In this document: positions 25,721 to 35,778 of the stretch, one piece after another
How positions within the stretch are numbered: the stretch's first letter is position 1
How the letters are laid out: each line of letters begins with the position of its first letter
DNA from: Roseivirga seohaensis
Lineage (GTDB): Bacteria; Bacteroidota; Bacteroidia; Cytophagales; Cyclobacteriaceae
Assembly: GCF_001592945.1 (NCBI RefSeq)
Contig: NZ_LRPB01000034.1
Span: forward strand, 124,001 to 188,000
Direction: 5' to 3'
DNA length: 64,000 nucleotides
Program-made: the position numbers and the translations under genes
The notes under the pieces: model-generated
Told to the model about the DNA's origin: nothing
The model's input: the letters and a program-made list of their open reading frames with translations, nothing else
The model's database searches: none

Positions 25721-28618
25721 ATGAACTGGAATGTCCTTCAATCTGCTCTTCAAGGCGAATTATTTACCGATACCACTACACGGAAACTTTACGCTACTGA
25801 TGCTTCTGCTTACCGTGAGCTTCCCTTAGCAGTAGCTGTTCCTAAAGGCCAGAAAGACCTTATCACCCTAGTTAATTTTGCTCGGGAAAATAAAACAGGG
25901 CTGATTCCAAGAACTGCTGGCACCTCATTGGCAGGCCAAGTAGTAGGCAATGGTATTGTAGTAGACCTTTCAAAACACTACGGCAAGGTGTTAGAAGTAA
26001 ATACCGAAGAAGGTTATGTATGGGTAGAACCCGGAATTGTTCGGGACGACCTGAACAAACACTTAGCACAATATGGGGTCTTTTTCGCACCAGAAACCTC
26101 CACCGCCAATCGCGCCATGATTGGCGGAATGATTGGCAACAATTCATGCGGGTCAAATTCGGTGGTATACGGAAGTACAAGAGAGCATTTACTTGAAGTG
26201 AAAACCATTTTAGCCGATGGTAGTGAAGCCCATTTTGGCCCTGTGGAGGTAAATGAGTTACAGCAGCAGAAATCGCTTCAGGGTAAAATCTATGCTGAAA
26301 CACTCGAAATGTTGCAGCAACCCATTAACCAAAAGGAGATTATTGATGGTTTCCCAAAACCAGATGTACCCAGAAGAAATAACGGTTATGCGCTCGATAT
26401 GCTTTTGCGTCAGCAGCCATTTACCGAAAACGGTAGCCCCTTTAATCTTAGCAGCTTAATAGCGGGATCAGAAGGCACCTTATGTTTTGTTACCCAAGCC
26501 AAACTAAAGCTCACTCCACTCCCACCCAATCACAAACGTTTGGTCTGTATTCATTCCGAAACTATTGATGATTCCCTTCGGGCGAATTTGGTGGCGCTAA
26601 AATATGCACCATCGGCTTGTGAGTTGATGGACCATTATATTTTAGAAGCCACCAAGCGAAACGCCATGTACAAGGCCAATCGCTTCTTTGTTCAGGGCGA
26701 CCCGCAGGCCATTTTAGTGGTGGAACTTAATGGAGAAACAGCGGAAGAAGCCGATGCCAAAGTATTGGCGCTTATTGAAGAGCTGAAGACTACTGGCCAT
26801 GGCTATGCCTACCCTGTAGTAAAAGGTGATGAAATTAAACTCGTTTGGGATTTACGAAAAGCAGGTTTAGGACTGTTGTCTAATATTCCAGGCGATGCCA
26901 AGCCTGCACCTGTAATTGAAGATACCGCAGTAGATGTTAAAGATTTGCCCGCCTACATTCGTGAATTCAACCAAATTCTTGAGAAGTATGGCCTGTTTGC
27001 CGTGCATTATGCACATGCAGGTTCGGGAGAATTGCACTTGCGCCCTATTCTAAATTTAAAGACAGAAGAAGGCCAAAGACTCTTCCGCACCATTGCCGAA
27101 GAAATTGCCACTTTGGTAAAGAAATACAAAGGATCGCTTTCTGGCGAACACGGTGACGGGCGTTTGCGCGGTGAGTTTCTGCCTCAGATGATTGGTGAGC
27201 ATAATTACCAACTGGTAAAGCAAATGAAGCGCATTTGGGATCCTGAAAATATTTTCAACCCTAATAAGATTGTGGACACTCCTCCGATGGACACTTTCTT
27301 GCGCTACGAAAAAAATCAGGTCACGCCTGAATTTGACACCGTTTTCGACTTTTCGGAACATGAAGGCATTTTGCGCTCCGCTGAATTATGTAACGGTTCG
27401 GGCGACTGCCGAAAAACAGAACTGAGTGGCGGAACAATGTGTCCGAGTTATATGGCCACCCGCGATGAAAAGGACACTACCCGTGCCAGGGCCAATATTT
27501 TGCGTGAAATCCTTACGCATTCTACAGAGGCCAATCCTTTCGATAATCCAGAGATTAAGGAAGTGATGGACTTATGCCTGTCGTGCAAAGGTTGCTCTTC
27601 AGAATGTCCTTCTAATGTAGACATGGCCAAGCTAAAAGGAGAATGGCAGCATCAGTACCACAAAAGCAACGGAATTCCTTTCCGCACCAAACAGATTGCG
27701 CACTTTTCTAAAAGCATGAAACTGGCCAGTAAAGCGCCTTGGGCTTATAATTTAGTGTTTGGAAATCGCCTAACGGGAAATATAGCTAAGTCGATTGCGG
27801 GCTTTGCGAAAGAACGAAGCATGCCCGCTTTGGCCAAGCAGCCTTTGGCCCAGTGGTTGAAAAAGGAATTTAAGCCGAGAACCTCAAATCGTAAAGTCTA
27901 TTTCTTTTGTGATGAGTTTACCAATTACAATGATGCTGAAATTGGAAAAACCACTGTCTTGCTGTTGGACAAGCTAGGCTATGAAGTCCTATTTGTTCCT
28001 CATGCCGATTCTGGTCGTCCTCAGCTTTCTAAAGGTTTGTTAGACGAAGCTAAAGTTTTGGCAGAACAGAACGTTCAGCAATTCAGTGTGCTGATCGATG
28101 TTAATGCACCCTTAATTGGCGTTGAGCCCTCCGCTATTCTGACCTTTAGAGATGAATACATCAGCCTAACGCGGGGCGAAATGCAGGAAAAAGCAAAAGC
28201 ACTTTCGGCACATGTGTTTACCATTGAAGAGTTTTTGGCCCAAGAAATTGATAAAGGAAATATTACTTCTGCTCAGTTCAATACGGAAACTAAGCTCATT
28301 AAAGTACACGGACATTGTCACCAGAAGTCGCTTTCGTCTATGGTGCCCACCAAGAAAATGCTTTCGTTGCCCAAGAATTTTACCGTACATATGATTGCTT
28401 CGGGCTGTTGTGGTATGGCAGGTTCGTTTGGTTATGAAAAGGAGCATTATGAGGTGTCTATGAAAATTGGCGAATTGGTGCTCTTCCCTACCGTGCGCCA
28501 GCAACCTAAAGAAGTCATTATTGCTGCTGCTGGCACCAGTTGCCGTCATCAAATCAAAGATGGCACGAGTAGAATAGCCAAACATCCGGTGGAGGTGTTG
28601 TGGGAGGCGGTTATTTAA
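25721..28618 (+). CDS. FAD-binding and Fe-S oxidoreductase (D-lactate/glycolate dehydrogenase type fusion)
   Basis: A 965-aa fusion of three parts: an FAD-binding GlcD/D-lactate dehydrogenase domain (GTSLAGQVVGNGIVVDLSKHY, MIGGMIGNNSCGSNSVVYGS, LSGEHGDGRLRGEF), a ferredoxin-like two-[4Fe-4S] region (CNGSGDCRK ... CPSY and CLSCKGCSSECPSNVDMAK), and C-terminal CCG domains (HGHCHQKSL, ASGCCGMAGSFGYE). It probably oxidises a 2-hydroxy acid such as D-lactate and passes electrons to the quinone pool. Which 2-hydroxy acid is used cannot be read from the sequence. It is transcribed alone, followed by a lipoprotein gene. Confidence 0.93.
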   Translation: MNWNVLQSALQGELFTDTTTRKLYATDASAYRELPLAVAVPKGQKDLITLVNFARENKTGLIPRTAGTSLAGQVVGNGIVVDLSKHYGKVLEVNTEEGYVWVEPGIVRDDLNKHLAQYGVFFAPETSTANRAMIGGMIGNNSCGSNSVVYGSTREHLLEVKTILADGSEAHFGPVEVNELQQQKSLQGKIYAETLEMLQQPINQKEIIDGFPKPDVPRRNNGYALDMLLRQQPFTENGSPFNLSSLIAGSEGTLCFVTQAKLKLTPLPPNHKRLVCIHSETIDDSLRANLVALKYAPSACELMDHYILEATKRNAMYKANRFFVQGDPQAILVVELNGETAEEADAKVLALIEELKTTGHGYAYPVVKGDEIKLVWDLRKAGLGLLSNIPGDAKPAPVIEDTAVDVKDLPAYIREFNQILEKYGLFAVHYAHAGSGELHLRPILNLKTEEGQRLFRTIAEEIATLVKKYKGSLSGEHGDGRLRGEFLPQMIGEHNYQLVKQMKRIWDPENIFNPNKIVDTPPMDTFLRYEKNQVTPEFDTVFDFSEHEGILRSAELCNGSGDCRKTELSGGTMCPSYMATRDEKDTTRARANILREILTHSTEANPFDNPEIKEVMDLCLSCKGCSSECPSNVDMAKLKGEWQHQYHKSNGIPFRTKQIAHFSKSMKLASKAPWAYNLVFGNRLTGNIAKSIAGFAKERSMPALAKQPLAQWLKKEFKPRTSNRKVYFFCDEFTNYNDAEIGKTTVLLLDKLGYEVLFVPHADSGRPQLSKGLLDEAKVLAEQNVQQFSVLIDVNAPLIGVEPSAILTFRDEYISLTRGEMQEKAKALSAHVFTIEEFLAQEIDKGNITSAQFNTETKLIKVHGHCHQKSLSSMVPTKKMLSLPKNFTVHMIASGCCGMAGSFGYEKEHYEVSMKIGELVLFPTVRQQPKEVIIAAAGTSCRHQIKDGTSRIAKHPVEVLWEAVI

Positions 28619-28629
28619 ACAATAAAACT

Positions 28630-29334
28630 ATGATTAAGAAAACACTCTCTCTGATTGTCATTTGTTTATTCGCTTTCTCATGTCAAAATGATTCAGCAAG
28701 TAAATCCTTATCGCTTCTAGATATTACAAACCAACAAGCACTAGATTACCTATTAAACAAACAACAAGTCACTGGCCATATTGATTTTGTTAGGGAGCCA
28801 ATCGAAGCACTGAAAAAAGCACGAGAATTAGGTAAAGTAGCTATCATTTATGGTGATTATAGCGATTATAAGAACCAATTGAGTTTGGTTGTAGAACAGG
28901 CTCGAAAATTAAACCCTTCCTTAAGCAAGGATTTAACCTTTTTTGATTCAAAAGTTACAGACCCTGAATCATTGTTTGTTAAAGAGAATATACTGATAGC
29001 AAAGACGAGCCAAATGTTAATGGATTATTTTTTACTATCAGACATGGCCTTTGCCCAAGTGAATTTTGGTTCAAATGGTCTACAAAAGGGAAAAACTACA
29101 CGCGGAAGAGTCTATCTATCCGTAGGGTTATCTACCCTAAAGAATCTTGTAGAGTTTGATATAATAGATCAAGAAACCAAAGAAATTGAAGAACATATTA
29201 ATTCTGAGACAAATGCTCTATTTGACTACACACCAAAATCTAAAGGCACTAAAATAATAAGAGGTATTATAACTACAATGCAAGGCGGAGTAGTTCAAGA
29301 GATTCAAATAGAGGACTCTATTGAAGTGAAGTAA
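28630..29334 (+). CDS. Hypothetical lipoprotein
   Basis: A 234-aa product. I take ATG 28630 as the start because it gives a lipoprotein signal (MIKKTLSLIVICLFAFSC); the frame is open back to 28600, overlapping the upstream gene. I recognise no family. The mature part is mixed helix/strand. It follows the oxidoreductase by 11 nt and could be co-transcribed with it. Confidence 0.65.
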   Translation: MIKKTLSLIVICLFAFSCQNDSASKSLSLLDITNQQALDYLLNKQQVTGHIDFVREPIEALKKARELGKVAIIYGDYSDYKNQLSLVVEQARKLNPSLSKDLTFFDSKVTDPESLFVKENILIAKTSQMLMDYFLLSDMAFAQVNFGSNGLQKGKTTRGRVYLSVGLSTLKNLVEFDIIDQETKEIEEHINSETNALFDYTPKSKGTKIIRGIITTMQGGVVQEIQIEDSIEVK

Positions 29335-29739
29335 AATGAATATTTTTCTATTGCCTTGATGTAGCCTCATTACAAAAAATCCGAAGATGTGTTATTAGTT
29401 TCTTTGCTGCACTCAGGAGAAAAGGAGGCTTAGTCAGTTTTCAGGATCACTGGAATCTCTGTGTATAAGGGGATGAACTTGCCGATTTAGTTAATTATGT
29501 CAGTCATCCGTCTGTTTCTTTCCCTGAGAGAAACGAAGGGTCTATCACTGCGTAAAGTATGAAAGCATTATATTCTGCTTACCTCAATTTCTTCGCTACG
29601 TAAAAGGCCTTGGCCTTATAAGCACCTTTCCAAAATATTTTCTCCCCTCTCCAACCTTGTATTTCGATTTTGGGTCTAGGGATCATTGTTAGTTTATTTT
29701 TCAAGAATTAACAGGTCGAAAACTCAAAATTTAATTTTT
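29335..29739. other. Intergenic stretch with a dispersed repeat phrase, no gene
   Basis: No coding region is seen. Around 29516-29545 lies TTTCTTTCCCTGAG followed by an AACGAAGGGTCTA phrase. The same phrase occurs inverted near 31465-31495. Confidence 0.4.
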
Positions 29740-30540
29740 ATGCATACCACTAAATGGTCATTTAGGCTTATGCTTTTATTTACGCTAGCCTTCATTTCAT
29801 CCTGCTCATCAGATGACAGTGCGGTACCCGACAAGCGTTTATTACCAGAAACCTATTCGGAGCTAAATTATAGTCGAACACTTTATTTTGATAGCCAGTA
29901 TAGGTTGATCAGAATTTACATGGTTTCTAAATATTCAGATGAAAGCTGGGGTGAATCTACTCAAATTTACTTCTACAATGATGAAGGTGTATTAACAGAA
30001 TCTCATGTTGACAATGGTTGGAGAATGGTTTATACCTACGATGATGACAAGATTGTAAGAACGGATGAATATGTTTATTCAAGACATAATCAAATCCATA
30101 CGTTTGAATACAATGAAGAAGGAAAACTTTCCAAATCTGTTACCTTTCAAGATATCCCAGAGGAAGGTGGGGTAATTCCGGTAAGTGGTGATAGTTACGA
30201 TTATGATTCAAAAGGCAATTTAACCGAACATCGTCTTTATTATTATACCCCCAACGAAGATGAACCACAGCTCATTACTACTTTCTCGTATAGCGGGTAT
30301 GATGATAGAGTCAATGGAGAAAACATGTTTTCAATCAATCCCTTTAATCCACTTATAAAGTTGAGTGAGAATAACCCAGGGCAAATGTTAATAAAAAACA
30401 ACAAGGGTGAAGTATCTAGCACGAACACCTACACTTACCAATATCATAAAAAGGGGTATCCAGTGAAGAAGATTACTCACATAGAGTTATACAATGGGCA
30501 AGTCAATGACTATGTAAGTACCTATAAGTTCAAAGATTAA
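29740..30540 (+). CDS. Hypothetical lipoprotein with YD-repeat-like segments
   Basis: A 266-aa product starting at ATG 29740 (lipoprotein signal LLFTLAFISSC); the frame is open upstream to 29686. The mature protein has several tyrosine/aspartate-rich strands of the YD/RHS-like type (TYDDDKIVRTDEYVY, FEYNEEGKLSKSVTF, YDYDSKGNLTEHRLYYY). Such repeats form beta strands that wrap around each other; many Bacteroidota lipoproteins have them and their roles are unknown. It is followed by a terminator shared with the convergent DUF4136 gene. Confidence 0.72.
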   Translation: MHTTKWSFRLMLLFTLAFISSCSSDDSAVPDKRLLPETYSELNYSRTLYFDSQYRLIRIYMVSKYSDESWGESTQIYFYNDEGVLTESHVDNGWRMVYTYDDDKIVRTDEYVYSRHNQIHTFEYNEEGKLSKSVTFQDIPEEGGVIPVSGDSYDYDSKGNLTEHRLYYYTPNEDEPQLITTFSYSGYDDRVNGENMFSINPFNPLIKLSENNPGQMLIKNNKGEVSSTNTYTYQYHKKGYPVKKITHIELYNGQVNDYVSTYKFKD

Positions 30541-30604
30541 AATCAGCTCGCTTTACTACTGTTAAAAAAATCGGGTGTAAGAGCTAAATGATTTGTGACA
30601 AAAA

Positions 30605-30639
30605 CGCCCTTGCTGATCAAAATCAACAAGGGCATTTTT
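30605..30639. terminator. Bidirectional terminator between two lipoprotein genes
   Basis: The outer stem GCCCTTG/CAAGGGC and inner stem TGAT/ATCA are flanked by A-run and T-run, so it can stop transcription from both convergent genes. Confidence 0.85.
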
Positions 30640-30652
30640 AGAATAGAGTTAA

Positions 30653-31189
30653 TTATTTTTTCGCTGTAGGGAATTTTGCCATAATAGCTTTTACTCCTTT
30701 TTTGATTCTTTCTTCTGCGTCTTTAGGCGGAACATCATTAAGGGTTTTACTGCCAATGCCCTGCCAAACCAAAAGCTCTTTTTGATTATCTACCATATGA
30801 ATCACGATACTACCTTGGTTAAACGTATAAGATTCTGCCTGATATTCTGACCAATATTTCACATCGTAGGGGTAATCGTTATGAGTCAGAGAGCTTATTT
30901 TCTGGTCTATTACAATATGAAAATCAAGTATTAAATCAGGAGTTCCTGTTTTTTTCTTAATGCCGAGTATCTCCATTTCAGCTTCTACCGCCTCCATAAT
31001 TCGCTTACGATTGAGCTCATTATCAAACATTGGATTCGATTTATCAGGTTTTTCTTGACCTTCTGCCCATGCAAAACTTTCATACTGAGTAAAGTCAATG
31101 TCCTTTTCTTGGTCGGAGGTTACATATAGTTTTTCTGAGCAACTAAGTGCTAGAAAACAGAGTAAAAACAGGGATAAAATCTTCTTCAT
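30653..31189 (-). CDS. DUF4136-family lipoprotein
   Basis: A 178-aa lipoprotein (LSLFLLCFLALSC). The mature part has the DUF4136 layout: DFTQYESFAW near the start, an RIMEAVEAEMEILGIKK helix, PDLILDFHIVIDQK, a QGSIVIHMVD strand, and the final LVWQGIGSKTLNDVPPKDAEERIKKGVKAIMAKFP. The function of the family is unknown; it is probably anchored in the outer membrane facing the periplasm. Monocistronic. Confidence 0.88.
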   Translation of the reverse strand: MKKILSLFLLCFLALSCSEKLYVTSDQEKDIDFTQYESFAWAEGQEKPDKSNPMFDNELNRKRIMEAVEAEMEILGIKKKTGTPDLILDFHIVIDQKISSLTHNDYPYDVKYWSEYQAESYTFNQGSIVIHMVDNQKELLVWQGIGSKTLNDVPPKDAEERIKKGVKAIMAKFPTAKK

Positions 31190-31346
31190 GTCTATTTTAT
31201 TTAAAACAAATGTACCTTGATTATTCTGCTCGCCTAATGATAGGAGTCAATGAATAACCTGACTTAAGTCAGGTTAGTATTTGGAGTATAAGCGAGCCGT
31301 ACAGTACCGTATTCTGGACGTACCGTTTGAGTATCTACTGTCGCAG

Positions 31347-31452
31347 GTTCTCCGAACCTGTGAACATCTATTTAAAAAGGACTCTGCCCTTGAACTATCC
31401 AGTTGATGATTCTTAGGGTTTAATCATCAATCATTATAAAATTCACAGATAA
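31347..31452 (+). repeat. Direct repeat copy 1 (~105 bp)
   Basis: Begins around GGTTCTCCGAACCTGTGAAC and runs through CATCTATTTAAAAAGGACTC to the GTTTAATCATCAATCA region. It is repeated in the same orientation at 31728-31834 with scattered differences. Confidence 0.8.
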
Positions 31453-31727
31453 CAATAAAACTTTAGACCCTTCGTACCTCAGGGAAAGAAAGCAAGCGTT
31501 TTCGCTTTGCTTGACCTTCAACACTTAATTATGCACATGGCATTTTGGGGTATTTAATTCGGTAAATCTCGGCATCCTTCTCAGTTTAGTGTTTCTATCT
31601 GTGTTTCTGATAAAGACCCTTACAGGGTGACTTTCTAGCCAGCTTACCCAATACAGAAATGGCATTGGCACAACACCCAAAGCTAAGTCATGCTGTAAGC
31701 ATCTTTTCACGCTTTCCCATATTCAAG
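31453..31727. other. Intergenic spacer between the direct repeats, no gene
   Basis: No gene is seen. It contains an inverted phrase (TTTAGACCCTTCGTACCTCAG...) also present near 29520. Confidence 0.35.
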
Positions 31728-31834
31728 GGTTTTCCAAACCTGTGAACATCTATTTAAAAAGGACTCTGTCCTTGAACTATCTAACTGGCGGTTCTTAGGA
31801 TTTAATCATCAATCACCACCAAAGTCACCGATAA
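31728..31834 (+). repeat. Direct repeat copy 2 (~105 bp)
   Basis: Second copy of the 31347-31452 repeat, ending 2 nt before the stop codon of the phosphoesterase gene. Confidence 0.8.
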
Positions 31835-31836
31835 TC

Positions 31837-32760
31837 TTAAACCTCCAGCGTCAGGTTGCTTACTCTTTTATAGCCTTTGATATGAATGGCTTGGTCATCA
31901 ATCTCAACAATGGCAAAGCTGTTGTTTTCCAAGCCTTCGTAATCTACCATTCCTAACTGGGTGACATAATGGATTCCATTGATTTGAGTGTGCTCTTCTG
32001 CATGAACATGACCATGGAATACGGCCAACACTTTGCCTGAGGCTTCGAACAATTGCTGAAACCTCTGGTAATCGTTGACATGAAACTTAGCGCCTTCTTT
32101 ATTGAATTCATAAAGCGGATGATGACAGAAAACAATCGTAGGTAAATCGTTTTCTTCTAAATCTTGCTTGAGCCAATTGAACTCCACTTCGGGAATATTT
32201 GCATCCTGCCAATCGGCTCCTTCTTTGTAAAACTGGTCTCTCCCATCAGCATGGTAATTCGCATCCAACACCACAAAATGGAAACCTTCTTTATCGAAAG
32301 AATAATAACTCTTCGACTTATCAATGCCCGTGTTTTCTATATGACTTAGGAACTGTTCTTTCCTTATGCTGTCTACATCATGGTTGCCTACACAGTGAAA
32401 ACGCGGCCCATCAAATTTTGCATAAGCATTCTCTAGCGTTTCTAAATAGCGTAGCGTATCCGCTTCTTCCTGATTTAGGTCTTCATCTTTGAAGTCGCCT
32501 AAATGCGCTACGAAATCGACTTTTTCGCGGTTCATTACCTCCACAAACTCATTCATTTTCGCAATAGAATCGCGATAATAGCGAGTACCAGAATGATTTC
32601 TGTCCGCATAGTGTGAATCGGTAGTAAGGCCAAATCTGATTTTAGAAGTCTTGCCTGGTTGACAGGCATAGATTGAAAGCGGTAAAAAGGTAGACAGCGT
32701 AACTAAACCACTGTTTTTAAGAAATTTTCTTCTAGAATTATCAACCACTTTACCGCTCAT
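31837..32760 (-). CDS. Exported calcineurin-like metallophosphoesterase with Tat signal
   Basis: A 307-aa protein with a twin-arginine signal (RRKFLKN) and hydrophobic stretch ending in YAC, so it may be a Tat-exported lipoprotein. The metallophosphoesterase motifs are all present: TTDSHYAD, HLGDFKDED, GNHDVD, CHHPLYE and FHGHVHAEEH. The dinuclear metal site should therefore be functional. Export in folded form by Tat is consistent with a metal cofactor loaded in the cytoplasm. The substrate is unknown; phosphodiesters or phosphomonoesters are possible. Confidence 0.92.
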   Translation of the reverse strand: MSGKVVDNSRRKFLKNSGLVTLSTFLPLSIYACQPGKTSKIRFGLTTDSHYADRNHSGTRYYRDSIAKMNEFVEVMNREKVDFVAHLGDFKDEDLNQEEADTLRYLETLENAYAKFDGPRFHCVGNHDVDSIRKEQFLSHIENTGIDKSKSYYSFDKEGFHFVVLDANYHADGRDQFYKEGADWQDANIPEVEFNWLKQDLEENDLPTIVFCHHPLYEFNKEGAKFHVNDYQRFQQLFEASGKVLAVFHGHVHAEEHTQINGIHYVTQLGMVDYEGLENNSFAIVEIDDQAIHIKGYKRVSNLTLEV

Positions 32761-32834
32761 TTTGGATTACTTTATATCTGCTTCTAAAGTAACAAAAGCC
32801 TTAATCGATAAGAAAATTTTCGGCTTTAAGTTTT

Positions 32835-33488
32835 CTATATCAAACTCTGTCTTCTGGCCTTTTGAACGGCCTCTAGCTTATTATGCACTTGTAGCTTTTT
32901 GTAGATATTTTCGATGTGCTTTCTTACTGTACTGGGCGAAAGGAATAGGTTATTGGCAATTACAGTATAGCTAAGGCCTTCTGCCAACTGCTCCAACACT
33001 TCTTGTTCGCGTGTACTTAAGTCTACAATATCTTCTTCTATTCGGAGTGAATCTTGTTTTTCGGGATAACGAAGCAGTTTCAAGGTTTTTACCGCAATGG
33101 ATGGGCTCATGGCTGCCCCTCCTTCAATGGTTTCTATAATGGCTTTATGAAGTTTATCTCCTTCAATTTCCTTGAGCAAATAGCCATCTGCCCCTACACG
33201 AATGGCATTGAAAATGTTCTCATCATTATCGAAAACGGTGAGCATAAGCACCTTGATATGTGGGTATTTCTGCTTGACAATATTAACGGTTTCAATACCA
33301 TCGAGCACGGGCATTTCAATGTCCATCAATACCAAATCAAGGTTATGATTCTTCTCCAATTTGGCCAGAAATTCACTTCCGTTGTGTACGGTGTACTTAA
33401 TATCTAAATCACTATACGGAGACAGTTTCTCATTAATCGCCCTCGCTAAAAAGGTATTGTCATCTACTATAGCCAATCTTAATTTCAT
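32835..33488 (-). CDS. LuxR/NarL-family response regulator
   Basis: A 217-aa two-domain regulator: a receiver with phospho-acceptor Asp56 (LVLMDIEMPVLDG) and a C-terminal LuxR-type helix-turn-helix (LSTREQEVLEQLAEGLSYTVIANNLFLSPSTVRKHIENIYKKL). It sits 27 nt downstream of the TPR histidine kinase on the same strand and is its evident partner. It could control the envelope genes nearby, but no site for it can be shown. Confidence 0.95.
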   Translation of the reverse strand: MKLRLAIVDDNTFLARAINEKLSPYSDLDIKYTVHNGSEFLAKLEKNHNLDLVLMDIEMPVLDGIETVNIVKQKYPHIKVLMLTVFDNDENIFNAIRVGADGYLLKEIEGDKLHKAIIETIEGGAAMSPSIAVKTLKLLRYPEKQDSLRIEEDIVDLSTREQEVLEQLAEGLSYTVIANNLFLSPSTVRKHIENIYKKLQVHNKLEAVQKARRQSLI

Positions 33489-33515
33489 AATTCTAACTGT
33501 CTTAATTTCTACATT

Positions 33516-35480
33516 TTAGGCTTCCACAGTCAATTCTACTTTTGTTCCCTCTCCTACTTTACTGCTAAGCTTATATTCAATCCCGGCTTTTTCCGCTCTA
33601 CTTTTCATAATATAAAGTCCGTTTCCAGCAGATTCTGCTTTAGTGTCAAAGCCTTTTCCGAAATCTTCAATCAGGATTTCAACCTTACTTCCAACTTCTT
33701 TAAAAGACACCACCACTTCACTAGTTCCTGAGTGTTTTACGGCATTATTAATAGATTCTTGAATAATTCTAAAAAGGTTCATACCCACAAAAGCATTCAG
33801 CACTTTATCGCTATTATCGCCAAATGTGCGTACGCTAATGGCATCATCGGTGGCATCATGAATGGTGGCCGCCAATTGGTTTGTACGCTCCTGAATGTCT
33901 TCTAAACTGATTTCGTCTTTATTCATCGCCCAAATGGTATCGCGCAATTCAGCAATGGTTACCAAGGTAAACTGCTTCATTTGGGTTAGTTTTTCGGCCA
34001 TAAACACCTCTCCTTTATCTATATTGCGCTTTGCGGTATCTGTAATTGAGGTAATATAAGTAAGTTGAGACCCTATATTATCGTGTAAATCGCGGGCAAT
34101 ACGAATACGTTGTTCCTTTAAATTTTCTTGTGCTTGCGCTTCTACCATTGCCTTTTGCAGTTCGGCCTCTCGCCTTTGCGCTTGTGCTTTCAACTTCTGA
34201 TCTCTAAAAACCCCATAACCTATCACAAGAATAAGTATAACCAAGCCACCGCTAGCCAAAAGCAGGTTGTTTCGCTTTTTAATAATCAGTTCGTTTTCAA
34301 CCAGTTCATTTTGTTGACGAAGGATTTCGTTTTCCTTTTGTTCTGTTTCGTATTGCTGCTTAAGCTTTAAAACTTCTTTGGCCTTATCTGTTATAAATAG
34401 GCTATCCTGAGCCGCATTACTCTTTTTTAAATAAATCAATGCCTCTTGATAATTGCGTTTATTTTCATAAATGCTTGAAAGCGTAAGTGCTGTTTTTTGT
34501 TGAAAGATAAGCAAGTCGTCATCCACAGCTCCTTGATAAGCATCTTTAGCTAAGTTTGCCGCTTCGGTATAATTTCCCCTTTTATTTAATACATCAGCCA
34601 AGTGCATTTTCAAGAATATTACCTCGTACCTATCTCCTCTTTCTTGCTGAAGTGCCAAGGCATTTTTAAGAGATTGCTCTGACTCATTTAGTTGGCCCAG
34701 TCCTTTTTGCGCAATACCTAAATTGGTATAACTGTAAGCTACTACTAACCTTTGCCCAATAGATTGCCATAATTCGAGTGACTTTTTTGCATGCTGAAGT
34801 GCTTCTTCGTATCGTTCCTGATCATTATTGAGCAAAGCTAAATTGTTTTCAATTGCGGCCTGAAAGAATACATCGCCCAAAGCACGGTACATTTCCAACG
34901 ATTCCATATTCACTTTTTCCGACAACTCATACTCTTTAATTGTTCGATATTGGCTGGCAATGTTCAGCTTTACCGATGCAATTCTTTGCGAATCATTGGC
35001 GATTTCATAACGTCTAAGCGCCTTTAAGGAATAGTAAATTGCGGTATCTATAACGCCAGTGCGTTCATAGGCATTGGCCATATTGTGATATACAAAACTC
35101 AGCGTTTGCGAACCATTGGTAGAGTCTACCAAATTCATGGCGAGTTTATAAGACTTGATGGCATCCTCGTAATCTCCGGCCTCGGTTTTCAGAATGGCCA
35201 AATTCATTGATATTCTACCTTGAAGGTCTTTGTCTCCAAAAGCCTCTGCTTCTTTATAGGCTTGGCGAACGTAATGCCATGCACTGTCTTTATTAATGGT
35301 TCGGTACTTAAAACCGATATCTCCTAAAAACTCAATTCGCTCTTTTCCACTCTTCAGTGAGAGTGAATCTTTAAGGGCATCGATAACCGATTGAGGTGTA
35401 TTCTGTGCCTTTAAACAGACACTAGCTAATAGTAACAGCGAAATGACTATTAGAAAACGAAGTTTATGAAATGAACGCAT
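33516..35480 (-). CDS. TPR-containing sensor histidine kinase (HisKA_3 type)
   Basis: A 654-aa exported-sensor kinase: signal peptide, about six tetratricopeptide repeats in the periplasm (residues about 40-390), one membrane helix (about 405-425), a coiled coil, then a HisKA_3 dimerisation domain with His466 in RDLHDNIGSQL and an ATPase domain (SINNAVKHSG, EDFGKGFD, GNGLYIMKSRAEKAG). Such TPR kinases, paired with LuxR-type regulators, are characteristic of Bacteroidota. The periplasmic repeats suggest recognition of a peptide or protein ligand. Confidence 0.94.
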   Translation of the reverse strand: MRSFHKLRFLIVISLLLLASVCLKAQNTPQSVIDALKDSLSLKSGKERIEFLGDIGFKYRTINKDSAWHYVRQAYKEAEAFGDKDLQGRISMNLAILKTEAGDYEDAIKSYKLAMNLVDSTNGSQTLSFVYHNMANAYERTGVIDTAIYYSLKALRRYEIANDSQRIASVKLNIASQYRTIKEYELSEKVNMESLEMYRALGDVFFQAAIENNLALLNNDQERYEEALQHAKKSLELWQSIGQRLVVAYSYTNLGIAQKGLGQLNESEQSLKNALALQQERGDRYEVIFLKMHLADVLNKRGNYTEAANLAKDAYQGAVDDDLLIFQQKTALTLSSIYENKRNYQEALIYLKKSNAAQDSLFITDKAKEVLKLKQQYETEQKENEILRQQNELVENELIIKKRNNLLLASGGLVILILVIGYGVFRDQKLKAQAQRREAELQKAMVEAQAQENLKEQRIRIARDLHDNIGSQLTYITSITDTAKRNIDKGEVFMAEKLTQMKQFTLVTIAELRDTIWAMNKDEISLEDIQERTNQLAATIHDATDDAISVRTFGDNSDKVLNAFVGMNLFRIIQESINNAVKHSGTSEVVVSFKEVGSKVEILIEDFGKGFDTKAESAGNGLYIMKSRAEKAGIEYKLSSKVGEGTKVELTVEA

Positions 35481-35778
35481 GTAATAAAAATAGAGAAGAA
35501 TTTTAATTGGTAGAGTTAGGCTTTAAAGTATTTCAAATATTTTTTTACTCATCATCTGATCAAGTCTTTAATAAGATCAAACCTAATTAGATTATTAATA
35601 AGTTTTAGTTTGAAGCAGGCCTGAACAACTTTCTTAAAACTTTCTTAAAGAAAAAACAGAATCATACAAAAAGAAAGAAAAGTAAGTAGTGCCAATTGAA
35701 ACCCGAAAGGCAAAGCTCGCGAGTTCTGAATAAACCGGGAACCCAACGAGCTTTTGCACATCACCATAAAAAGTATTC
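35481..35778. other. Intergenic stretch with a weak hairpin, no gene
   Basis: An AGCTCG/CGAGCT stem with a long loop (about 35714-35753) could serve as terminator of the 35779 gene on the minus strand. Nothing else is seen. Confidence 0.35.
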
